From NCBI GenBank assembly GCA_963632245.1, contig CAVGTF010000093.1:1-9478 (forward strand): a DNA stretch of 9,478 bases. The letters run 5' to 3'. The translations under genes and the position numbers were made by a program. This stretch comes from UBA1724 sp963632245 (lineage in GTDB: Bacteria; Verrucomicrobiota; Lentisphaeria; Oligosphaerales; Oligosphaeraceae). The notes beneath the pieces were generated by a model, which was not told the DNA's origin, did no database searches, and was given only the letters and a program-made list of their open reading frames with translations. Positions 1-5,804 of this stretch are shown here, in pieces (position 1 is the first letter of the stretch; each line of letters opens with the position of its first letter).

Positions 1-282
1 CCTTATTAACCTTCTCCCTACTACCTTTCTACCTGCTATCTGCGGGCGATTGCGCCCGCATTCGCCGCCGGTAGGCGGAAGAGCGCCTGCGGCGCCTTAT
101 TAACCTTCTCCCTACTACCTTTCTACCTGCTATCTGCGGGCGATTGCGCCCGCATTCGCCGCCGGTAGGCGGAAGAGCGCCTGCGGCGCCTTATTAACCT
201 TCTCCCTACTACCTTTCTACCTGCTATCTGCGGGCGATTGCGCCCGCATTCGCCGCCGGTAGGCGGAAGAGCGTCTGCGGCA
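1..282. repeat. Three tandem copies of a 94-bp hairpin-rich unit
   Basis: Units lie at 1-94, 95-188 and 189-282. By eye the first two are identical, and the third differs only near its end, at 274 (C to T) and 282 (G to A). Each unit starts with a pyrimidine-rich, roughly period-7 stretch (1-40) and then has three inverted repeats. Hairpin 1 has an 8-bp stem, 41-48 with 53-60, and loop ATTG. Hairpin 2 has a 5-bp stem, 65-69 with 74-78, and loop GGTA. Hairpin 3 has a 5-bp stem, 83-87 with 91-95, and loop TGC. The two changes in the last copy weaken only hairpin 3. The array reaches the window edge, so the true copy number is unknown. It lies downstream of the last gene of the run. No ORF was credible here. 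Near identity indicates recent duplication or homogenisation, and an assembly artefact is possible. Confidence 0.95.
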
Positions 283-287
283 CCACT

Positions 288-321
288 CAACTAGCCACTA
301 GCCGCTAATTGCTAAGTACTT
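288..321 (+). repeat. 34-nt heptad array, consensus NNRCTAR (left copy)
   Basis: Four consecutive 7-mers, CAACTAG, CCACTAG, CCGCTAA and TTGCTAA, are followed by GTACTT. The CTA triplet recurs at 291, 298, 305 and 312, with CTT at 319, so the period is exactly seven. The array stops three bases short of the stop codon of the YmdB-like gene (324-326). A 34-nt array with the same start (CAACTA), the same end (TACTT) and the same period is present on the minus strand at 9426-9459. Heptanucleotide tandem repeats are known from other bacteria, for example the STRR sequences of cyanobacteria, but I do not recognise this motif as a named family. Confidence 0.8.
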
Positions 322-323
322 AG

Positions 324-1115
324 TTACTTGCCGTCGTAGGCGCGTTCCACCCGTTGGATTTCGGTGGCGTGTCCGGTGGATTCGTCGAAGGTAACGATGG
401 TTCCATGGAGAAGGACCTCGCCTTCGCTGACGGGGAAACGCTGTGGCATTCCGGTGCGGAAGTTCGCGATGACGGGGCCGGCGTCGCGTCCCAAAACCGA
501 GCCCTTCACGCCCACCATTCCCACATCGCACTGTGCGGCGGTGCCTCCGGGGAGGATCTGGTCGTCTGCGGTGGCGACATGCGTGTGGGTGCCCAGGACT
601 GCGGTGACCCGTCCGTCCAGGTAGTACGCCAGCGAGAGCTTTTCGCTAGTGGCCTCGCCGTGGAAATCCACGAAGATCGCGTTGGTCTCCTGGGAGAGTT
701 CCTGGATGGCCTGGTCGGCGGCATCGAAGGGCGAGGAGGCATTGAGCTTCATGAAGACGCGCCCCAGGAGATTGATCACGCCGATCTTCGCGCCGTTGCG
801 CGCGGTGAAGAGCCCCCATCCGCGTCCGGGCTGGCAGGTGGGGAAGTTCGCGGGTCGCAGGACATTGGTGAGGTCGCCGATCTGTCCGGGAAAGTCCCGC
901 TGGTCCCAGGTATGGTCGCCGGAGGTAAAGACATCCACCTGCTCGGGGGTGAACTCCGCCAGCAGGGGCTTCGTCATGCCATTGCCGCCCGCCATGTTTT
1001 CGCCGTTGGCGATGCAGAAGTCGCAGGAGAACTCCTGCTGGATGAGGGGAGAGAGTGCCTGGACTGCCTTTCGGCCGCCGTGGCCCACGATGTCACCAAT
1101 GAAAAGGACTCGCAT
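324..1115 (-). CDS. YmdB/TIGR00282-type metallophosphoesterase
   Basis: This 263-residue protein matches the usual size (about 260-270) and layout of the TIGR00282 metallophosphoesterases. Their characterised member, Bacillus subtilis YmdB, is a phosphodiesterase acting on cyclic nucleotides. Visible metal-site motifs are IGDIVG (D8), NGEN (E39, N40), GDHTWD (66-71), FHGEATSEK (H152) and GTHTHV (H177, H179), plus the family stretch around LRPANFP. By alignment from memory, D67 replaces the Asn of the usual GNHTWD motif, while the catalytic-type His68 is kept. The protein is soluble, with no signal peptide. The ATG at 1113-1115 places MRVLFIGD at the exact family N-terminus. The preceding bases on the coding strand are pyrimidine-rich (CCTCCCTCCC), so no Shine-Dalgarno site is seen. 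It follows the exoribonuclease gene by 51 bases and is probably co-transcribed. In Firmicutes the ymdB gene sits next to RNase Y, so linkage to an RNase has a precedent. The substrate here is not established. Confidence 0.92.
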   Translation of the reverse strand: MRVLFIGDIVGHGGRKAVQALSPLIQQEFSCDFCIANGENMAGGNGMTKPLLAEFTPEQVDVFTSGDHTWDQRDFPGQIGDLTNVLRPANFPTCQPGRGWGLFTARNGAKIGVINLLGRVFMKLNASSPFDAADQAIQELSQETNAIFVDFHGEATSEKLSLAYYLDGRVTAVLGTHTHVATADDQILPGGTAAQCDVGMVGVKGSVLGRDAGPVIANFRTGMPQRFPVSEGEVLLHGTIVTFDESTGHATEIQRVERAYDGK

Positions 1116-1166
1116 GGGAGGGAGGAACGTGTGTTAGGGAAAAAGTGGCGTATTCGCGTACCTGTT

Positions 1167-3170
1167 TTACGCGGGCTCCAAGACCAGCCGGTTGAGCTTT
1201 GGTTTCACGTCTTGGACATGGACCATGAGGGTGTCGCCCACGTAGGGACGATCCCGCGTGAGGAGGATTCCGCGGACCAGGTAGTCCTTGAGCTCGGCCA
1301 GGACCAGTCGGTCTTCCACGCGGACTACGGTGGCCTCCAGGGTCTTGTCCAGGTCCTTTCGGCGCAGGAGTTCCAGGGTCCAGAAGGAGCGCGCCTCCCG
1401 TTCCAGGGCGCGGTTTGCGGAGGCGGTGCGGTCCACATTGTCCAGGACGCTGAAGAGTTCGGTCTGGGTGTAGGGGATGGTCTCGCCGGCCAGGTGTGCG
1501 CAGAGCTGCCGCTGGATGACCATATCGGCGTAGCGTCGGAGGGGCGAGGAGATCTGCGTGTAGAGATCTAGGCCCAGTCCGCCATGGGGTTCCGGGTAGG
1601 TGGAGAGGCGGGTGCGCTTCATCTTGCGCACCTGCAGGTCGAATTCCACGGGATCGTAGATGCGGACGGAGTGCGCGCCTTCGCCGGGGAGTTCCTGGCA
1701 GCGGTAGAGGATGGGCACCTCGTTGCGCAGGGCGTATCGGGCGGCCAGGTGGTTCGCCAGGATCATGAATTCGCTGACGAGATCATGGCTGGGGGTATTC
1801 TGGTCGTCCCATTCGGCGGTGATTTCTCCGTCGCGCACATGGAGCTTGAGTTCGGGCTTGTTGAGCTGGATGGCGCCGCATTCCTCGCGGATGCGCCGGC
1901 GCTGTTCGGCCAGTGCGCGGAGTCGCCGCAGTGCGTGATTGAGCGGGGTCTCCTCGGGATCCTGGAGGAGGTGGTCGGCCTCCACGTAGGTGAGTCGCCG
2001 CGTGATGGCCAGGCGGGTGGGGACGATGCGCCAGTCCACCAATTCGCCTTCGTGGTCCAGGGTGGCCAGCACGCTGAATGCGGGTCGGAGCTGGTCCTGG
2101 TTGAGGCTGGCCAGATCGCAGCTCAGCCGTTCCGGGAACATGGTGACGGTGGTGGTGGGCAGATAGAGGGAGAGCGGCCGATCCACGGCGGCCTGATCCA
2201 GCAGATCGCCCTTCTGCACGAACGAGGAGGGATTGGCCAGATGGATTCCCACCAGCGCATTGCCGTCAGGGAGTTCCTGGAGGGAGAGCGCGTCGTCGAT
2301 TTCGCGGGTCCACTGGTCGTCAATGGAGAAGATCTCGGGACCCTGGAAGAGCTCCCGGCTGTCGCCCTCGCCGGCGTAGGGGCGCAGGAGTGCGGCGGCC
2401 TCCAGGACATCGGTGGCAAAGCCGGCGTGGATGCCATTTGCCAGCAGGAATTCGTCGGCGTCCTTGGGGAGACGGTGGGTTTTTCGGAGGAGGGAGAGTG
2501 CCAGTTCCCGTGGCGAGAGCTTGCTGCCCGCCAAAGAGAGGAGATTGACCGCCGCGCCGTTGATGCCTCGCATCAGGTAGTCGGTGCACTGTTGGAGGAA
2601 GGGCTCGATTTCGGGGGGAACTTCCAGGGGGGAGGTCTTGCAGGCCTCCGCATCCGCCAGGATCGCCTTGCCTATCCACTCCTTCGCGCGCTCCCGCTGG
2701 GCCGCTTTCTCCGCGCGCAGGCGCTTCAATTCCAGTAGCCGGTCCACCTCTTCCTGCGGATTGGGCGCGAAGGTATTTCCGTCGAAATGGAAATGGAGTG
2801 CGTCGCCCATGAGGGCGCGTGCCAGGGCGGATTTCTGGACGCACGTGGGCTCGCCGCCGAAGTATTCTGCGGCGTGTTCGGCGATGGTGTGTGGGGTGGG
2901 ATCGGTCTCCCGGAGGGTCTCCCAGAGGAAGAGCGTGTCGATGGTGGCGCGCAGTTCATCGATCTGCGTCTGGAGTGCGGTGAGAGAGGGCAGGGGGTTG
3001 TTGGTGGGGCAGCGACCGTAGTCGCAGATCACCTGCTTCAGGGTGACGCGGGTCACCTGCTTGGTGGGACCCTGCACCTGCACACGCTCCGTCTGGTCTT
3101 TGACTACCACCCCCAGGCACAACTCCCCGTTGCCGTAGTAGTCCACAATGTGATTCACTGGATAGCTCAT
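1167..3170 (-). CDS. RNase II/R-family 3'-5' exoribonuclease (RNB domain)
   Basis: A 667-residue single-strand-specific 3'-5' exoribonuclease, expected to degrade RNA processively in the cytoplasm. The first ~60 residues could be a small beta-barrel. A Glu/Arg/Lys-rich, probably helical segment lies at about 140-170. The RNB domain spans roughly 275-600: its catalytic acidic motif is SIDDQWTREIDDAL (282-295, with D284, D292 and D293) and its second hallmark is YTQISSPLRRYADMVIQRQL (537-556). Residues ~609-667 look like a C-terminal S1/OB fold. At the position of the second catalytic Asp (D207 in E. coli RNase II) there is Glu290. The length is close to RNase II-type and cyanobacterial RNB enzymes and shorter than E. 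coli RNase R (about 813), and no clear tandem cold-shock domains are visible. The ATG at 3168-3170 is preceded by AGGATC, a weak and closely spaced ribosome site. It lies 60 bases after the tail-anchored protein gene and 51 before the YmdB-like gene. Confidence 0.93.
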   Translation of the reverse strand: MSYPVNHIVDYYGNGELCLGVVVKDQTERVQVQGPTKQVTRVTLKQVICDYGRCPTNNPLPSLTALQTQIDELRATIDTLFLWETLRETDPTPHTIAEHAAEYFGGEPTCVQKSALARALMGDALHFHFDGNTFAPNPQEEVDRLLELKRLRAEKAAQRERAKEWIGKAILADAEACKTSPLEVPPEIEPFLQQCTDYLMRGINGAAVNLLSLAGSKLSPRELALSLLRKTHRLPKDADEFLLANGIHAGFATDVLEAAALLRPYAGEGDSRELFQGPEIFSIDDQWTREIDDALSLQELPDGNALVGIHLANPSSFVQKGDLLDQAAVDRPLSLYLPTTTVTMFPERLSCDLASLNQDQLRPAFSVLATLDHEGELVDWRIVPTRLAITRRLTYVEADHLLQDPEETPLNHALRRLRALAEQRRRIREECGAIQLNKPELKLHVRDGEITAEWDDQNTPSHDLVSEFMILANHLAARYALRNEVPILYRCQELPGEGAHSVRIYDPVEFDLQVRKMKRTRLSTYPEPHGGLGLDLYTQISSPLRRYADMVIQRQLCAHLAGETIPYTQTELFSVLDNVDRTASANRALEREARSFWTLELLRRKDLDKTLEATVVRVEDRLVLAELKDYLVRGILLTRDRPYVGDTLMVHVQDVKPKLNRLVLEPA

Positions 3171-3230
3171 GATCCTAATATATTCCCGGCTAGGGGGGCT
3201 TCCCGTGGCCGGAGAGCCTTTCCCCTGGGC

Positions 3231-4742
3231 TCAAAGCATCGCCATGAGGAGCACCAATAGCACCACCGAGGCGCTGGCAAGAAAGGCCCACCGGATCACG
3301 ATTCGGCGTCGCAGGGCGGGGATCTCCCGATCCTGGAGAGTCAGGGTCTCCATCCAGGGAAGGGGATAGAGTCGCCCTAGTTTCTGGAGGAATTCCGGGT
3401 TGTCGCAGTGGATCTGGAAGAGCCGCTCCCAGTGTTCGTGAGTCAATAGCTTCACGGGGAGCGTGACTCTTGGTGCCAAAGAGGGTGAGTCCAATAGCAG
3501 TGCGGATATCTCTTCTGGGGTGAGGGTGCGCCAGAGCTTTTGTGCGTCACCGTAATCGGGATGGCGTGCCAACAGATCGCAGAGCTCCGTTCGGGAGAGT
3601 GCCTTCAGGTCCATCCAGGTCTCCCAGCCAAAGAAGTCCCCCAAGAGCCAGAGATCCTTCTGGGGCAGACTCTTTAGGGTGCCCTTCGATTGCTCCCAGA
3701 GCTCCTGGCGCTTCTCCCAGAGGGCCGGAAAGCGCTTGTGGCAGTCGTGCTGGTCTTCATTGAGGAGCATCGCCTTGTCGCGGCCTAGGGGATTCCGTGC
3801 GTAAGTGGGTGCGGGGAGGCTCCGGATGGCCTGTAGGACGGTCTCCCAGGGGCAGAAGGCCGCCAGTGTGGGGGATTCCGCCAGGAGATCCAGCCATTGA
3901 CGTCCGGTGAGCTCCCGTGCGGGCAGGAGGCATTTGATGGCATCGGGGAGGGTGTCGTCCAGATAGAGTCTGACGGTGACGGCGGGAGTGCACAGCGGGA
4001 GCCACTGACGGTGTTCTGCGGCGATTTCGGGAGCAGAGTGGGAGAGCGCCTTCCAGTGTTCCAGAGTCAGGCGGGAATACGCGACGAAGGGCGCCATCTC
4101 GGGGTGGTCGTGCAGGAGTGCGACTTGTTCGGCGATGGGCTTTTTTGCGAATTGCGCCCAGGCGGGATCCACTACGCCGCGCTCGGCGAGGAGCTCCCAC
4201 TGATCGGGAGACAGGCGCTCCCAGCGGCAATGCTCCCGGAGCTCCGGATGCGCCAACAGCAGGCGCATCCAGTCCTCGCCCCGCAGGCGCTCCCAGTTCG
4301 CCAGGAAAGCGAATTCGGGTCGTTCTATGAGGAGTCGCTGCCATTCGTGGCCATCCATGGTGGTGAGGCGCCGGCCGCCCAGCACGAGCCCGCGACGGGG
4401 GCGCTTCGCGGCCTGTCGGCGCAGCTCCTGCACGGAGAGTTCTTCGCCGCAGTCGGGGCACCAGGCGGGGGTGTCGATCTCTTGGACCGTGAAGGGCGTT
4501 CCGCAGGTCTGGCAGACGACCGCGCGCTCCGCGGCCTCCAGGGGGACGCCCTCCAGGATGGCGCGAGTGACTACCTCGTAGACATCGCCCAGACTCCGCC
4601 CCTCGGCGCAGCGGACGGTATCCTGGTCGTGGAGGTATCCCCGCTGATTGAGCCAGACGAGCTGCTCGCTCGTGAGGGGCGCCAGCTCCTTCCCCCGCTG
4701 GGTCACAAGGAGCTCCCCGGATTGCGTGGCATTTCCGCTCAT
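3231..4742 (-). CDS. Tail-anchored protein: GYF_2-like segment, zinc ribbon, W/L/P repeats, C-terminal TM
   Basis: This 503-residue protein has no function I can name. Residues ~9-60 (GELLVTQRGKELAPL...) resemble the small GYF_2-type segment often found in bacterial membrane proteins. A zinc ribbon follows, with CQTC at 77-80 and CPDC at 95-98. From about 128 to 300 there are degenerate ~24-residue repeats with pattern W-x2-L-x4-W-x2-LL-x3-P, clearest at WERLRGEDWMRLLLAHPEL and WERLSPDQWELL. Weaker units recur to about 465. The last ~20 residues (WAFLASASVVLLVLLMAML) form a hydrophobic helix after an Arg-rich stretch (478-484), so the protein is predicted to be tail-anchored with its bulk in the cytoplasm. 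The start at 4742 is chosen because it overlaps the phosphatase stop by 4 bases (ATGA) and has a GGAGGAG site 8 bases upstream. An open frame continues to 5168 but merely shadows the phosphatase gene. A scaffold or sensor role for the kinase/phosphatase pair is inferred from context only. Confidence 0.85.
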   Translation of the reverse strand: MSGNATQSGELLVTQRGKELAPLTSEQLVWLNQRGYLHDQDTVRCAEGRSLGDVYEVVTRAILEGVPLEAAERAVVCQTCGTPFTVQEIDTPAWCPDCGEELSVQELRRQAAKRPRRGLVLGGRRLTTMDGHEWQRLLIERPEFAFLANWERLRGEDWMRLLLAHPELREHCRWERLSPDQWELLAERGVVDPAWAQFAKKPIAEQVALLHDHPEMAPFVAYSRLTLEHWKALSHSAPEIAAEHRQWLPLCTPAVTVRLYLDDTLPDAIKCLLPARELTGRQWLDLLAESPTLAAFCPWETVLQAIRSLPAPTYARNPLGRDKAMLLNEDQHDCHKRFPALWEKRQELWEQSKGTLKSLPQKDLWLLGDFFGWETWMDLKALSRTELCDLLARHPDYGDAQKLWRTLTPEEISALLLDSPSLAPRVTLPVKLLTHEHWERLFQIHCDNPEFLQKLGRLYPLPWMETLTLQDREIPALRRRIVIRWAFLASASVVLLVLLMAML

Positions 4743-5800
4743 GGATGCCACTCCTCCGCCACGGCAGACCAGGGAGTGCCCCGTTTGGCGAGGCGCTCCT
4801 CCGCAGTCAGGATCTCCAGGGTTTCTGCCTGGTAGGAATAGATTTGTAGCGGGGAGTCCTCGGCGTCGGGGGAATATCGCGCGAAGCAGGGGGCGCCGAT
4901 GAGTTCTTCGTCGGGGATGAAAGGTCGCTGGAAGGTGGAGTGGAGGCAGAGTGCGCCGTGTCCGTCGTCGTCGCAGATCCACTGCCAGCCATGGAAGGGA
5001 TGCTGGTGTCCGCAGAAGAGCAATCGGGGTTCCGTCGGCAGGAATTCCGATGCCTTTTTGCAGAATTCCGAGAGATTCTCCTTGCCGAATTCGGTGCCGC
5101 AGACCGTGCGGCTGGGGCGCTTGCGGCGGGCGTCCGTCAGGCGGTTCCACAGGAAGTCCCGGAGACACTCCGGGGACTCCAGGTCCTCGGGGGCCTTCAG
5201 GTTCTCCAGGAGGTCCTGCTGGGGCACGCCGCCATGGGCGAGGATCACGCCGTGTTTGTGGTCAAAGAGTGCGCAGGGACGCAGATGGAGCCAGTGCGTG
5301 AGGGCCTTTCCGATGGCGCAGAAGTCGGGCAGTGCATTGAGCTGGTGTGCCAGGGTGGCGTGGGTGACGCAGGCGCCGAAGTGCCGGAGCCCCTCGTCCC
5401 AGAGGAGGGCATTCTCGTGGTCGCCGCACAGGAGGACAGGCGGGGTCTTCCAGAAGGGATCGCGGAGCTCCTTGAGGAATCTCAACAGACAGGGCAGCGA
5501 GGCATTCCCGCGGTCAATTAAATCCCCTAGACAGATCAGGGTGGCGGTGCCCGGCTTTGCGAGTCGACGGATGGTCAGCAGGATTCCCTCCAGCGCAATG
5601 AGATCGCCATGAATATCCCCCATGAGAAAGAGGTCGCCCGCATTCTCAGGGAGCTCCTGGATGGGACCCGCACAGCTCTCCCCCAGGGGCAAGAGCGCCT
5701 CGAATTCGTGCTGGAGGGTATCCGGGTCCTTTGGCGGGGGCGGATCCATGGCCTCCCTGGGGAAGGGCAGTGGGTTGATGTTGGGGGAGGGGAGGGACAT
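4739..5800 (-). CDS. PPP-family serine/threonine (metallo)phosphatase
   Basis: A 353-residue protein with the ordered signature of calcineurin-like PPP phosphatases, which are metal-dependent enzymes that remove phosphate from Ser/Thr. Motifs are GDIHGD (61-66), GDLIDRG (92-98), GDHEN (126-130), LAHGG (188-191) and CGHQHP (263-268). The third motif is normally GNHE, so Asp127 replaces the Asn metal ligand; the change may be tolerated, since Asp can bind metal. The first ~35 residues are Pro-rich and not conserved-looking. The start is uncertain: the ATG at 5800 lies 4 bases after the kinase stop, while an internal ATG at 5749 (Met18) has AGGGAGG just upstream but only 2 bases away. The stop overlaps the next gene by 4 bases, which suggests translational coupling. 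Position directly after a kinase-FHA gene makes it the likely opposing phosphatase for that kinase. Nucleotidyl or diadenosine polyphosphate hydrolase activity (ApaH-like) is an alternative within the fold. Confidence 0.9.
   Translation of the reverse strand: MSLPSPNINPLPFPREAMDPPPPKDPDTLQHEFEALLPLGESCAGPIQELPENAGDLFLMGDIHGDLIALEGILLTIRRLAKPGTATLICLGDLIDRGNASLPCLLRFLKELRDPFWKTPPVLLCGDHENALLWDEGLRHFGACVTHATLAHQLNALPDFCAIGKALTHWLHLRPCALFDHKHGVILAHGGVPQQDLLENLKAPEDLESPECLRDFLWNRLTDARRKRPSRTVCGTEFGKENLSEFCKKASEFLPTEPRLLFCGHQHPFHGWQWICDDDGHGALCLHSTFQRPFIPDEELIGAPCFARYSPDAEDSPLQIYSYQAETLEILTAEERLAKRGTPWSAVAEEWHP
4751..4757 (-). promoter_or_regulatory. Shine-Dalgarno site for the tail-anchored protein gene
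   Basis: The coding strand reads GGAGGAG, separated by 8 bases from the ATG at 4740-4742. It is the clearest ribosome site in the window, lies inside the end of the phosphatase gene, and decides the start of the 503-residue protein against the longer upstream reading. Most other starts here have weak or no such site. Confidence 0.7.
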
Positions 5801-5804
5801 GGAC

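Noticed and set aside
1..282. CRISPR array
   Set aside because: The repeats are adjacent, with no unique spacers between them, and no cas gene is nearby.
354..1571. Long plus-strand open frame across the YmdB-like and exoribonuclease genes
   Set aside because: It lies opposite two well-recognised genes, crosses their boundary and has no recognisable domain. High GC at third positions makes such antisense frames common. The same applies to plus-strand frames at 1584-2738, 3897-4835, 4940-5521, 5910-6959 and 7360-8142.
3171..3176. Strong Shine-Dalgarno site for the exoribonuclease
   Set aside because: AGGATC abuts the ATG with only about 2 bases of spacing, too short for a normal site.
3171..3230. 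Promoter or terminator between the tail-anchored protein gene and the exoribonuclease gene
   Set aside because: The coding strand has AATATATTA near the ATG that resembles a -10 box, but no matching -35 box was found and it is too close to the start. Possible GC pairing here is interrupted and lacks a T tract.
4743..5168. N-terminal extension of the tail-anchored protein to a start at 5168
   Set aside because: The added 142 residues are Pro/Arg-rich and run inside the phosphatase gene in another frame. The start at 4742 has a good ribosome site and a 4-base overlap with the upstream gene.
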